A stretch of DNA of 64,000 bases from Petrosia ficiformis (Eukaryota; Porifera; Demospongiae; Haplosclerida; Petrosiidae): positions 28,810,466 to 28,874,465 of the forward strand of contig OX345636.1 of the NCBI GenBank assembly GCA_947044365.1, written 5' to 3'. This document shows positions 34,179 to 46,857 of this stretch, piece after piece. Numbering within the stretch: the stretch's first letter is position 1; every line of letters begins with the position of its first letter. The translations under genes and the position numbers were made by a program. Under the pieces are notes generated by a model. That model did no database searches, was not told where the DNA came from, and worked only from the letters and a program-made list of their open reading frames with translations.

Positions 34179-35421
34179 GTGATCAAGCACATGGCTACTA
34201 AACCAACAATATCAAATTATTCTGCTTCCACTTGGCTAAAAAAAGAGAGGCCTAAACATTCAATTTATCCACACAAACTAGACTATTGTGACACTTGTGC
34301 TAAACTAAGTGAAAAAATACGTGCTAGTCAAACTATCCTTAATCGAATTCGCCAAATTGGATCAGCTGATCGGGAAAATCAATTAGCTATTGAAACCAGC
34401 ATAACAGATTTTACAAAGCAGCTTGAAAATCATAAAGATGAAGCTCACAATTCTCACAAATATTATGTTGACACTACAAAACAATGCCAGACTGAATGGT
34501 TGGACATTATTAAACTGGAGTCCAAAGAAAACAAAGCTGTGGATGAGGTTTTAAAACTCGAGATTTTGAAGCAGAAATTCACACTCATACAAAGTGCAGA
34601 TTTTCAAATGCAAAAGCTTGTTCCATATTGCGGCCAATCACCACAGCCAGGAAGTACGTATTATTTACAAAAGCTGTCTCATGACATTTTTGGTGTTTGT
34701 GATCATTGAATTTCCAACTGTATGCTTTATGTGTTTGACGAAACAGTTGGTCCAAAAAGAATACTGATCATACTATTTCATATTTGGAGCATTACATTCA
34801 TGTGAGTGGCAAAGTCCCAAACTGGATAAAACGGGTTCATATCTTCTTGGATAATACAGTAAGCACTAATAAGAATGCCTATGTCATGGCTTGGGCATTA
34901 GAGAATTTGCAGCAATTCCACCTCGGATATCTCAGAGTTTCCTTTCTCATAGCTGGACGCACAAAGTTCGATATTGACCGTGTATTTTCTACAACAGCCA
35001 AAGCATATTCTTCAACTGATGTTTTTACAACACAAGAGCTGGCTTCTGTCATGTCTGAATCAGAAGCCATTTCATGCCTAATAGATGATGGCAGTTTGGT
35101 CAAGCCGTGGAGGGAAAAATTATCAGAAAAATACACAAAACTCCCAGGTATTAGAGTGATGCATGATTTTTCTTTGTACGTGACAAGTCTAAATGCTCAA
35201 TGACTGTACGTAATTTGTGCTACACTGGACCAACACGTCCTGTAACAATGAAGCCCAAACAGTCTTCAGCCACAATAAACTTTCATGCTGAAGAGAATTA
35301 CATTACAACTAATAAAACTCGATCTTTGACAGCTGCAAAGCTTAACAACCTTCAACAAATGTATTCAAATTTCATTCCTACTGACCGTTGGCTACCATTT
35401 CTGCAAAAGAATCAGGAATAA
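34179..35421 (+). pseudogene. DUF7869-like transposon protein (central and C-terminal part)
   Basis: Pieces in order: HKLDYCDTCAKLSEKIRAS (zinc CxxC) followed by a coiled-coil-like stretch (34250-34560); SADFQMQKLVPYCGQSPQPG and STYYLQKLSHDIFGV; then, after a TGA at about 34707 and a frame break at the AAAAA run near 34755, RVHIFLDNTVSTNKNAYVMA and LRVSFLIAGRTKFDIDRVF. The pattern (h)DN-x4-NKN...SFLIxGxTKFxxD is the conserved core of DUF7869 proteins, where the Asp residues look like an RNase-H-type DDE site. No intact N-terminus (the LPGRIPGYKR block) was found upstream. After 35203 a further frame change leads to TNKTRSLTAAKLNNLQQMYS. The transposase role is inferred. Confidence 0.75.
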
Positions 35422-36251
35422 TTACCAATTTTGAACTTTTTGACACTAAACTTCAATATATTTGGCTTTCTTATAGTTTTACTATATGCAAAACTGAGTT
35501 ACATACGTGTACATACAATATACAATTGTACATGGTCATGTACATATCTGCCTGTAAATAATATTGTCATTATGCAATTTGTTGTTGAGTCCATGCTTCG
35601 GTGATTGTCATAAGTAGAACATACAGCTATGAATGTAATTAATCAAACCCACATAGAGTATAAACCCCTGCTCTAAATCTGGGAGTTTGCTCTGATACAC
35701 TCGGTATTCTTTAGCTAATTTTTGGGGGGACTCTACTTAGAGTCCCTAAATTTAATACATCAAGCAATTTCTGCTTGATTAATAACATAAATATAGCTTA
35801 TTTTAATGTACTTTCAGGATCCAGATATTTGTTTAATGTTTGCACATGTGCAGAAATTGAACATGTGACATTATAATTGAAATTATAATTCCAATATAAT
35901 GGGTGCGGAGAAGTTTCTTGCTCTGTGTTACCGGGCTTTCTATACCTGTAGCATACTGAAGGGATAGTTATAAAAAAACTGCTATTCTATATTTCCAACT
36001 ACCTTGTAGGATACACATTCTAAACCAAGTTGCCACCTTTGTTGAGCCACTTTAGAACATTGAGTGAGAACTACATGTACATTAAACTGTTTGATGAGTG
36101 ATTTATCTGGCACAATAGGGCAATAATTATTATCTTAATGATAGAATACAATGCTGCTAATATGCATGTTACATGTCAGTCTTTGTGTCAGTCTTGTGTG
36201 CTACAACGTGGATATTAATTTAGGAATGTAAAGCAAAACGTTAATCGTCGG
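35422..36251. other. Non-coding stretch
   Basis: No gene, no repeat structure of note. Ends at the CACTA-like element. Confidence 0.5.
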
Positions 36252-36259
36252 TACACACA

Positions 36260-36530
36260 AAAAAGTAATGTGCTAAATTCCATGCACACTAGTGTGCAGT
36301 AGTAGCACAAAGTATGCTATTTTAACTCCAATTAACACTGATGTGGTGTTCAATTCAGTATGATAGCACAGTCAGTGTGTTAATAGAATAACAGCTGTTA
36401 TGATTTCATTAGCACACTATATTTAACACATTCACAATAGTCATAACACAGTTGTGCTAGAGCAGTTAAAGTTGCACTAATGTGCTATCTGAAAACAGCA
36501 CTAATGTGCTAACTTAACTCATCATAATTA
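36260..36530. repeat. Left subterminal TGTGCTA array
   Basis: At least seven copies of TGTGCTA or its complement TAGCACA, e.g. AATGTGCTAA at 36268, AGTAGCACAA at about 36300, GATAGCACAG at about 36362, TTAGCACACT at about 36409, TTGTGCTAGA at about 36453, and AATGTGCTAT and AATGTGCTAA at about 36480-36512. Confidence 0.75.
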
Positions 36531-36929
36531 TTAATTATTTCATTTATGTTAATTAAAATAATTAAAGTCACCCTCAGGATTGACCATTATATAAATATAT
36601 TATATCCATATAACGGTCAACGATTTGATTAAATCTAAGTTATGTAAAATCGTTGACTTTTGATTAAAATAATCAGGTTGTTTGATGAAAACTACAGTGT
36701 TTTCCATTCCGTTTTAGAGTATCATTAACTTAGCAAAATAATTATTATGACTATATATACAATATGGGAAATCTATCCATTTAAAAGTTACTGCCTTCAC
36801 ATTGATAATTACAATGAAGCAAGAAATAATGATATTTGATCTTCAGTAAAACAAATTATGACAAATAAACAACTATTCATGCATTATGCAGAAATATAAA
36901 ATTTATCAATAATACATAAATTATTATTC

Positions 36930-38250
36930 TTTTTTTTTATATGTAAATACTCCTGGTAAAAATAGATGATGGTGTGTTATAATATATTTACTATTTGTGG
37001 GTGTTACAATGTAACATTTAGTGTGTTCTACAAAAGTTTGTACTTGCAATACTCTTGTAATAAATAGTTTTATGTCCAGATACACATATATACACTCTAT
37101 CTTGCCAAAATCATACAGTGTACTTTCCTCTCCAGATCTTTTTATTCTTATTGCCACATTGTTTGTCTATACTATGCCATGAATTTTTACTGCATTTGGT
37201 CTACAAAATGACATGCATAATTGACACTTTGTATCACAAAGGTTGTAATTATGTAAGTATACCTTAATACAAGTATAAAAATACATGTACATACCAAATT
37301 GTAATCATAAATTGATATACACACATCAAAAAAGTTAAAATTAGATCCTGAACTACCATCTCGATACAATCTTGCAGGTATGGAGTCTCCTTCAGAATGA
37401 CTAGAGCACAAAGCTCTTACTTCTTTATTAATTACATCAATGTTTGAAAAACAGCCTTCATCAATCAAATATTTAAAAATATTATTCATAACCTTAGAAG
37501 CAACGCCCTCAAACAAGGTATGCATGATGTCATATGGTAAGCACTTAGTAACATCAAAATATGGTAAACTAGTCAGAACACTTCTAAAATTGACACCATA
37601 GGTTGTAGAAAAGCCACCCCGCCCACAAGTATCAGCCTCAATCAAAGAGCAGTAATGCTCATGAGTAGTTTTATCCCGAGCCACAAAGCCATCTGAATGA
37701 TACTATTATAACAGAGACACAAACATAACAATACATTGGTAATTAAATTCATGTATATGTACACAATACAGTAGTATCATTGCCTGTGAATTGTATGTAC
37801 AAGTACACAACTACACACGGTCATATATAATAAATTAATAATAGCTATAGTCACTTACTATTTTTGACATAGTGTCTGCTGTTGCCAGACAACATCTACA
37901 TTTTCTTATCCAACCCCTTCTTTAAAGTCTGCAAAAAAATTACTTGCTGATGTGTCACCACAAACACAGACAACAGCACCATGAATGGTTACTTCTACTC
38001 CATTACTTATCTCAATTTTGCAACCATCATCCTAACAATATTGAAAGACAGTAAAAGTTTATAATATGCTTACCAAAATGTATACCTGTGCCAGAAGAGT
38101 CATCTGATTAACAAAAGGTTCTAATAGTTTATTGCATCCGTAAGTATGGAGATCATCAGTCTTGATAACAAAGGTCTTATGTTGCCAAGAAAATAATAAA
38201 AGACACCTAGAACATGAATTAATGAACCTTAACTGACATTATTAAGACTG
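36930..38250 (-). pseudogene. Transposase-like protein of the second CACTA-like element
   Basis: Exon pieces in 5'-3' order: FVIKTDDLHTYGCNKLLEPF (about 38165), DDGCKIEISNGVEVTIHGAV with VCVCGDTSASNFFADFKEGV (about 37920-38035), RKCRCCLATADTMSK (about 37890), ARDKTTHEHYCSLIEADTCG, SLPYFDVTKCLPYDIMHTLF, EGVASKVMNNIFKYLIDEGC (37290-37690), and a C-terminal TLYDFGKIECIYVYLDIKLF (about 37060-37150). From memory, this order (KTxDxxTYGxxKILEP, RxCRxCLA, FDxxxxxxxDIMHxLxEG) is that of a widespread cnidarian/sponge repeat protein distantly like Tnp2 transposases. A frame break lies near 37912. The conserved Asp in HGAVVCVCGD and DIMH are candidate active-site residues (inference). Confidence 0.65.
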
Positions 38251-38318
38251 AACATATGATTATTTAGCTTGTGAATTCCTGCACTTGAGCCTATTGTTGA
38301 AGTTCTCTTTGATTACAG

Positions 38319-40222
38319 ATGGAAAAGCTGTCTGTTGAAGATGTATCAAAATTATTGAGTGAAAAGAAGTTACCTGACAGTCTGATCAAGTCTTTCGAAG
38401 GTTATAAGTTTTTATTAGATGTGTGCCTCTCTTTGTATCTACACCCTTTACTGTTACATTGTTTGTTGCTTGATCTATATAAACGGCTTTTTGACTGATT
38501 TATTCTACTTTGATATTAGACAACTACATAGATGGTCCTTCTATGCTAATGTTACTAGAGGATTTTGAAGAATTCAAAAGTCTTGTACGCCTAAGAGTAA
38601 AAATAAAGGACCTCATTCAAAATGTAAGATACCATCATAAGAAAATTATTGCTATAAAATATATATATGTGTGCATGCACGTATGTGTGTATGTGTATAT
38701 ATAGTCATTATTATATACATTAAATTTCATATGCATCTAGGATGAGAAAAATATTACATCTATACCGGATTCAGAAATTATAGGAGCTAGCCTTAGTATG
38801 GTTGAAGATTACAGTCCTGATTGGTTTAGACAATACAATGAAAGTTGTGTTAATGAGTTACACAATGCGAGTTATCAGTCTATATTTTCATTAACTACAA
38901 ATGACATGTACACATCTTCACCATCTTTGTCTGATTTCTCTCTTGGAATAAGCAGTGAACCTCCAAATAAATACATTCGTCTTGACAAAGAAAACATTCC
39001 AATTAATCGTTATGCCTCACAGAGACTTGTCCACTTCCAACAAAATTCAGTGTAACACTAACAAGAGCGATAGAACATCAAAATCTTGTTGGCAACCATA
39101 AATTGGGTCTGGTTCGTGAAGCATGTGAGTTTTTTTATAGTCTGTGCCCATACCCAACCCCTAAAGAATATGAAATAATGGCTATGACTCTTTGTGACAA
39201 ATACCCTGAGCTAAAAAATAAAATTCCAGTGAATGGATCTTACTGGGTAAGGTTTATTTTCAACAATATTTATCTTTTATATTGAATTTTCAATTTCTCT
39301 TGTATAGTTTACTGTAGGGCAGCAGATGAGCCAGAAGTTTCGTAATTTCAGAAGAAAATCACGACCTCAAGCAAACTGCTCATTACACAAGGCGTCAAGT
39401 ACTGGTAAACTGATTACTGTATCTCATGCTAGTCCAGCACATAGACTAAACCCGCAAGTTCATTATAGCACGTTCCATAACTGATCAAGTTGCCTATAAT
39501 CGAAGCAGTCAGTGTCTAATTTCAGAATTTAGCAGGAAATCACCTGACAGTGATGCATTATTTTTTGTTATTAATCAATTTTATTAACCACCATAGTTGG
39601 ATGAATTATTTAAAGTCTGTTATTCCACATGTTCTAGATTCTGTTTGAGTTCAATACAATGAGAGAAGAAGATGTTGAAAAAAAATTGTCATATAATTGG
39701 GATAAGTATGTTCCCCCATTATTAATTCTCTGGAGTCTTCCTGTGAATTCGAACCACAATGCAGTGCTTTAATAACAATAGACAAGAAACTCAGACCAAG
39801 TGGACCACAATCTAAGGCTCAAGGCGCCTTCACTTTTCATAAGGTACTTGAACACAGATTGATATCATACCTAAATTAAATTGCGTTTTATCTAGCCAGG
39901 TACTCCAGTTGAAAATATAATCAAAGAAAAGTCTTTTCGTGAGCCAAGGTTATGTATCTTTGCTGATCCAATGAATCCATCCAATGCTGAAGGCCTCATT
40001 ATTGCTGAAAAGACGATTCTTCTGAAATTTGACGAATTTACAATCTGTAAAGGACTGTTGTTCCTTATTGCTCTGTACTATGTCTACTATATCAATTACC
40101 CTAATTCGTGTCCTGCTTCTGGACTTTTGTTATTTATCCAAGAAGTACTACTTGATGTTCATGAAGGAAACTGTAAGAAATCAGCCAAGTACAATGCATT
40201 CATTGACAGTATCATCTCATAG
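38319..40222 (+). pseudogene. SAM-domain accessory protein of the CACTA-like element
   Basis: Exon 1 38319-38400, exon 2 38520-38623, exon 3 38741-39246 (frame break near 39050), exon 4 from 39308, and a last part to a stop at 40222. Exons 1-2 make a complete SAM domain of about 63 residues (LSVEDVSKLLSEKKLPDSLI, then DNYIDGPSMLMLLEDFEEFK), a protein-interaction or oligomerisation fold. Exon 3 is Ser-rich, then LGLVREACEFFYSLCPYPTP and KEYEIMAMTLCDKYPELK, a helical block. The last part reads PGTPVENIIKEKSFREPRLC, IFADPMNPSNAEGLIIAEK and YYVYYINYPNSCP. It plays the place of TnpA-like DNA-binding accessory proteins of CACTA elements (inference). Several frame breaks make it inactive. Confidence 0.6.
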
Positions 40223-40517
40223 TTACATAAGTCCTGTAAAGTATTGTTAGAGCTTTTATTGATTATAATTATATAATTATTACATTTTACTTAAGTTTCT
40301 TTTAATAAGACTTTGGAAGTATTATACACATAATCAGTCATTTCATTTTAATATAATAATTACAGTACACTTTTTAAAATGTAGATTCTGTTTTAGTTTC
40401 ATCATTATTTTATTATTGTATGAATCACTTCTTTGAATTTTTATTCTTAAAAATATTTTTATTTAAATTGTAATTTTTAAATGCATGGGTATTTGACACA
40501 GCAGGAGCTACATGTTT

Positions 40518-40640
40518 TGGATATTAGCACATATAAACATTAGCACAGCATTAGTAATAGCACATTCAAGAGATTAGCACATGTGTAGGTGTGCCAAAAC
40601 TGGAGACATTTAAAGAGCATATTAAGGTGTGCTATATTAA
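40518..40640. repeat. Right subterminal TAGCACA array
   Basis: Copies of the same word, mostly in the opposite orientation: TTAGCACATA at about 40526, TTAGCACAGC at about 40541, ATAGCACATT at about 40556, TTAGCACATG at about 40575, plus GTGTGCCAAA and GTGTGCTATA near 40590 and 40626. Confidence 0.75.
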
Positions 40641-40661
40641 CACACTGATTTTTTGTGTGTA

Positions 40662-42098
40662 GAGTAAACCACATACATTTTGCACATCGAATGTTTTTCA
40701 CATGTATTAATTGTAACATGAATTATTTTCGATTTACATTGTGTTTTTTCTGTGATACAGACATTTTTAAAGCATTAATTAGTGTAGTTGTGTATATAAC
40801 TATAATAGAGTTGGATTTCCATATATAATATCGAACAAACTGGCTATTCAACATGCACATGCTTCTATAAGTGTTGAAATTTTGGGGACTTGCATACTGA
40901 ATATAGTCATCACAACCACAACACCCTACAGGAAGCTACATTTTAGAGACCCACAACAATGACGAGAGTGTAGTAGTTTATAAGCCCGAACTTTTTGCTA
41001 CAACCCCACCCCACCTTTTTATTCTAGTGTATACAGGTTTCAGTAATTAACAGTATTTCCTGTTATTCATGATATTCATTACTTTACACGTTTTCCACTA
41101 CAAATATTTGATTATTGGTTCTGTTTGCCATGCTTAGGGGGTTCGACTGTCAGCAGCCTGATTTCTGTTAGTTATTACAGTTTATAATGAGCTAAAATGT
41201 ATAGGAGTATTCAGGTACATATCACTCTGTTCTAATAATACAACATATGGCCTTGATATTTCACTTGAAAAGAGTGAAGGTGTCTGCCCACCATTTGTTC
41301 AATCTAATTTGTCGAGAGGTTATCGCAAAGAGTTGGAATTCCACTGTTTGTAGCAGCCATTGTTACTACAGTGAAAATACAAAATTAAATAGAAAAATGG
41401 CCTAAACACTTTGTAGCCCTATTGAAGGTAAGCATTTAAGTCTAGTTACCGAGCAAGAGTAGATGCAGGGAGGGCAATCTTTGGAAGGGTTCTCTCCCTC
41501 TTGTGGCTGAGGTGTCTATGTGGGCATGCCTGCTAAGCACCTTGGTCATAGGAGGGAGGGGTTTAGAACCCAAAGTTTCTCAATAATGAACAAGTATACA
41601 TTGTGTAACTCCACCTACACACAAACTTTTGTAGGAGGAATGGTCCGGTCTGCCTAGCCTAATTGTAGTAGTTGTGCCCTGTTACCAACAGTTTATCCAA
41701 TCAGATTGCATTTTTACTGTGTTATGTCAGGAAAGAAAATAGTTTCCATGCTTCAAATTATAAGAAATCTGCTTCTGATGTGCACACTAGAGTAGTGTCT
41801 ATATAGTTTTATGTGTAGGAATGACATTGTCATAACTACTGGTAAACAAATTGTACTTCATATTGTGAGCATCATGGCTACTGTTTCCAGGCTTTCAGGC
41901 TGCAGTGAACCCTGCCCACAGTGGCATGGTAATTAGTAGGCCTTTAGTAAAGTAAAAAAAATTACCGATGACGAAATTTTACTAAACTACAATAATTAAA
42001 GACTACTTCACATCTCTTTATCCATGTACATGTATATGTATCCCTACTGTGATACTCATAAATACGTTACTATTTTATACTAAGTCACTTTATTCTTA
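40662..42098. other. Non-coding stretch
   Basis: No gene recognised. At the right end, about 42099-42145, an exon-like piece EVTSKETPKSVDKH sits between a good acceptor (ttacag) and donor (gtatgt) and may belong to the mini-exon gene family seen at 29567 and 46858. Confidence 0.4.
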
Positions 42099-42169
42099 CA
42101 GGAAGTAACTTCGAAAGAGACTCCGAAATCAGTGGATAAACATGTATGTCTATGTGTCATGTGTGATGT

Positions 42170-44300
42170 AACATATTGCATGTATATATTTATATAATAT
42201 ATGATTATATTATATATATATATATATATATATGCACGCAGTAAGTGACACAAAAATGCAGAGTCAGAAATAACAGGCAGCCATCTGCCATTATCCGTGC
42301 ATGTCAGGACAATGACTGAGCAAATTACTGCATGCAAGGACATTATGGCCGATTATAATTATTAGCCCCACTCATCAGATCATCATGTGGATTTGTCTAC
42401 ATGGTCACCATTTCTTATGCTACATGTAACTTCGAAGCAAGATTCAAGCCTTTCCTAACATCTATGAAGGCAGGAGGCTGAAAATACTCGACTGTTTTTA
42501 GCGGTCAGCCCATCTTTGTCAAGACGATTGTTTTGCTATTACCACATGGGATAAACAACGGTTACTGCAGGACAGAGCCTTAAACTTCTGGAAGGTCAAC
42601 TTTGTTTAGATCTGAATTCTTCTGAGAAGATCTAACAGTAAAAACGTGGACATTTGGCTTGCCAAGCACACCCACATTTCAGTAATAAACATTTAAAAGC
42701 TGTTTCAATGCAATTTTAATATATGCATGTTACACTTCTGTTCAAACAGAGCTCACTGAGTAGTCAAAAGTTTCTGCCATATTGCTGACCACGAATATGC
42801 TGACTAAGCATGCACATGCACACAATCTCACATTTTTACGCATGCTCTGTTCGAACGGAAGTGAAATCAACAGTACGATCAATTTCATACTATGGTTGTA
42901 CTAAACGTTAAGTCATATACTGTATGTTAACTTGTACCATACAATCAAAATATTAAGGTTGTAGTCTTTTCCGTGAGCGGATGCTACTCCAATCAGTTTC
43001 TAATTTAGCAAGCTTCTTGCTGCATGCAATCTGGTTCAATTCTGTATCTTTTGGAAGCCACACCCACCCGGGGGTATAATTATTGGGCCTAAATGTTTTC
43101 ACAGTTTATTTTCAGAAACAAAGCTAAAACACAGCCCACGGGTGGTGAAGGGGAGGTGGGTGGTAAACAATGGCGGGGTAACTGTAGTTGGTCTCTGAGA
43201 AAGATCGGAGTTTGATAGTGTCTAGAAAGGTAAATTTTATAGTTTCAGTGAAAAACTACAGAATTCAGCTTTCTTCAGCCTCTTGTAACTTTAAAAGTAA
43301 ATTGAATTTGCAGAAAACGGCTCCGTAACTTTTCTCAAAATATATTGTACTTGGTGCACGCCATGTATGGTGGGCGTGGCTTTTGTGGTTTTGTACTTAT
43401 ATTAATTGGAAAAATGGCGATTTAACCATATTTCTTCAATTACAGGACAATATAAAGCTGATCAGAAGATATGAAGGTTGCTATTACACCAGGTTAGAGT
43501 CATATTATATAATATTCTATTTTGAAACTGATTGGAGTCGCATCCGCCGACTCCCTAGTACCACCTTAATATGTAGCAAAATTGCATAAAGTTTTCACGT
43601 TATGCTGTATATGTCAAACACTTCACTCATTTATAAATAATTTTAAGGTGAGTTCTTTACAATGACAGTTATATCAAATACCCAAATAAATTGACCATCC
43701 AAAAGGACCAGTCAAATTATGTTATGCCTGGACAAGTTGTCCAGACAATATTGATCTCTTATTTCTGACTCTGAAAATGTATTTGGTAGGCGGGCGTTTC
43801 ATCATCTTGGGCTTCAAAATTCTCTTTACTTCATCTGTCATCTTTAACGGATGACCTGATCATCCTAGTTAGGCAACCATTTTCAATAAACTTGCAGATA
43901 GACTTATGCATTCCTACCTGGCTACAATACAACCCTTCTTGTTCCAGATTCTTCTGTATAGTTGGGGGTATAAAGAGTAAAACACATACTGTAGTAGTAT
44001 AGAATATACTGTTTCATGTAACCATAACTCACAAACAAGTGTATAATTATAGAGAAAAAAAGTATCTCTATGATTGCTTTATGGCGTCCAGCATTCAGTA
44101 ATCATGTCTAACGTTATTATTCCTGAAACACAACAGCCTATTATAGTTATTATTTTGATTATCTACTCTCTTTACCTTTTAAAGAATCTTTTAGAACTTT
44201 ATGAATATATTCCAGGCAGAATAGTTAGCTGGTAGTTTCTAATTCTATGTAAGCTACAATTTGAGCGCGCGTTCTATTACGTGCCACGCCCATTAATTGA
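42170..44300. other. Non-coding stretch
   Basis: TA microsatellite near 42190-42232; otherwise no repeat or gene I can name. Confidence 0.45.
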
Positions 44301-44317
44301 CCGAGTCCCCGGAATGA

Positions 44318-44459
44318 CGCAACTTCCTTAACTACATATACAACGCATACTCACATAAGTGAGACAAGAATGTATATATATATACATGTATATATATATA
44401 TATAAACATACATCCAACCCGTGGGAAAGCAATCATAGGGATGGCCCTATGGGCCATAA
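44318..44459. repeat. Interspersed repeat, copy 2 (other copy 4508-4650), with terminal hairpin
   Basis: Same orientation and order of words as copy 1: CCGGAATGACGCAACTTCC, a TA tract, AACCCGTGGGAAAGCAATCATAGGG, then hairpin ATGGCCC-tat-GGGCCAT and AAAA. This copy is not next to a Helitron gene. Confidence 0.7.
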
Positions 44460-44998
44460 AATAAAATTTGAAAAACTGCTAAATCATGTCAACGGAGCAG
44501 TCAGATAATTTTGATTGTGAGTTTTTACTTGTGCAGATTGGACAAGGCATTTAAACACTGTTTGAATGGTTTTAACAGATGCTCAATTCAATAAAGCCCA
44601 ATAACTAATGCCTTTCAGGAAATATATTATATTACTTATGACACGCCCCTTTGTGATATTACATCCTCAGGGGTGTTCTATTACGTATATATATATTATA
44701 TACAATATTATACCTGTATATATATATATATATATATAATGTATATATATATATATATAATATATATATGTACATTGTATAATATAAATATTACAATATA
44801 TATGTCATGTTTCAGAGGTCTACATATATATGTGCTGATACAAACCTGCTACAAGGAGTTTGGCAGGTTTATATCACCAAATATAGACTGATGAAACATA
44901 TTACATGTATATCAGAAGTCATAATAGAAACTGTTTTCATGATATGAAACTATGCATGAACGGTCAAGATAAATCCATGCATAGCAACATAATTAATA

Positions 44999-45031
<33 letters not shown>

Positions 45032-45162
45032 GCTAATAGGTCCTATACTGAATATATATAGGACCCTCGTTTTGTGTCCTTGGATGTGATGTCACCCTCG
45101 GACACAAAACTAAGGTTATATATATTATATATATATGTAATATATATAACATGGCTTTTCAG

Positions 45163-45228
45163 AGTGTATCAGCAATATCAGACTGTGGGCTGCTATCAAG
45201 GGGTGAAGGTCTGATATTGCTGATACAC
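45163..45228. repeat. Hairpin GTGTATCAGCAATATCAGAC
   Basis: A perfect 20-base inverted pair (45164-45183 and 45209-45228) around a 25-bp loop, inside a region with further palindromic pieces (GTTTTGTGTCC/GGACACAAAAC at about 45070-45107). Confidence 0.85.
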
Positions 45229-45904
45229 ACCGAGAAACCATACTACATATAATATATTCTATACCTAACATGTACATCAATGATACCTGACTGCTACACC
45301 CTTTTCTTTTCTTTTACCATTTGTAAACAACTCGTCTCCAACTTTTTAAATTTTACAACTTGATTGAGCATGCTCAGACTGATGTAATCTATTATGAATA
45401 TCATTATAGGACTTATATCAGCCCTGTGGTTTCATATCCACCTGTGGTTAGGCGTATATCGCATATATACCACCTGTCGGTACTTTGATGTGGCTGTTAG
45501 CTATGTTACAGAATTTTATACATGTTTGTGAGAAAAATGAAACTACCATGCCAAATTGATATTTTATGCTATAATTAATAATAAACTTTTTTTATTTAGA
45601 ATGATTCAGGAACAAATAAGAAAAAGGAAGAGGTACACATACACACACACACACATGTATACATTGTTGCAAAGTATGTACATACGTACCATCATGGGGG
45701 GGGGGGGGGAACAAGTGATATAGAAAAACAAGGTCGCAGCAAATCATATGGATTACAGAAGGTCATGGTCGTTGCTAAATACATGTAGTTAGCTAACGGA
45801 GAGTGAAATCACAAACAGATTCTTTCATGGACAGGGTGTACGTAATGTATTTCATTGATCCAAATTCTTGCACCATTGCATTCATGTGGAAATCATTCAC
45901 AAAA

Positions 45905-46071
45905 GAAGTATTGCCATAGAATATATTTCTGCAGTGTTCACTGGTGTGGTGTATGACCACTAGTTTAAGAGATAATTATTGGCTATTGAAGTATTGCCAT
46001 AGAATATATTTCTGCAGTGTTCACTGGTGTGGTGTATGACCACTAGTTTAAGAGATAATTATTGGCTATTC
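45905..46071. repeat. 83-bp tandem duplication
   Basis: GAAGTATTGCCATAGAATATATTTCTGCAG... through ...GATAATTATTGGCTATT is present twice in immediate succession with essentially no differences, so it is recent. Confidence 0.9.
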
Positions 46072-46161
46072 AGTATAGTAAGCCCAACACATGCCCATGA
46101 CTGCATTTATTTACACTGAGCCATCCCTTTCTTTTTGCTTGTTTGTTGTTGCATTATCTAG

Positions 46162-46466
46162 CAGGGCTCGAATTGTAAAATGCCAATAATGTATAACTCA
46201 AATAATAATTTTTGAGGCACGTGTTGGGTGTGGTTTAAAGTTGAGATCACACCCACATGTGTTGCAGTTGATGGGCATGGTCACGAGGGAACTTTAGAGT
46301 TCAAGAACTACTGAAGATGAATACTAGTCACTCTTAGTCTACCTTGAAGACGTGAACTGAGAAAGAAGGCTGTATTGAAGTACAACCAACAAAGTATACT
46401 ATTTGGAATTGAAGTCAGAACAAGGTATACACCGTATACTCCCATATATGCTCAAATCGAGCCCTG
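46162..46466. mobile_element. hAT-type MITE, copy 2, with 8-bp TSD
   Basis: 305 bp, same family and orientation as 30938-31249. Ends CAGGGCTCGAATTG and CAAATCGAGCCCTG. Flanked by TTATCTAG on both sides (46154-46161, 46467-46474). Confidence 0.93.
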
Positions 46467-46857
46467 TTATCTAGTGTTTCTTATTTGCAACATAATTAAT
46501 CTTCAAATTTTGGAATATTTGTTTGTACTGTAATTTGGTATTTAATTACAATCTTTGTTTAATGTTTGTGCATGTGCAGAAAGTGAAACATGTGGAATCC
46601 TTAAAGAAATAAAATGATGGGGCATAGAATTTATTGCTCCGTATTACTGTCTTTCTCTGCTTGCAGAGAACAGAACAAACAATTAATAACACGAAACTTC
46701 CTTTGCAAGTCTGAATTTAAGTGTACTCATCAGAATTCCTGACCTGGAATATTAAAAAAACGGAAAGCTTTTGTGTGACATGAGCAAGTTATCAAATCTG
46801 TACACGTACATGTACTTTATTTCCATATTTACATTTACAAGTTTACACTTTTATAGG

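Larger units (their letters stand above)
36254..40659. mobile_element. CACTA/CMC-like element with divergent transposase and SAM-domain genes, 4.4 kb
   Basis: Left end CACACAAAAAAGTAATGTG and inverted right end CACACAAAAAATCAGTGTG match at 16 of 19 positions. TA precedes the left end (36252-36253) and follows the right (40660-40661). Within about 280 bp of the left end and about 200 bp of the right end lie many copies of TGTGCTA/TAGCACA, the kind of subterminal array that CACTA elements use to bind their accessory protein. Inside are a transposase-like gene (minus, 36930-38250) and a SAM-domain gene (plus, 38319-40222), divergently arranged. The CAC start and 2-bp duplication fit the CMC (CACTA/Mirage/Chapaev) group; this is inference from the ends. 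Confidence 0.75.

Noticed and set aside
36600..36660. GTCAACGATTT...AAATCGTTGAC inverted pair as an element end
   Set aside because: Only about 11 bp per arm, with no duplication; it lies inside the CACTA-like element and is probably a chance or local hairpin.
44673..44891. Tyr/Ile-rich open frame
   Set aside because: Translation of a TA microsatellite.
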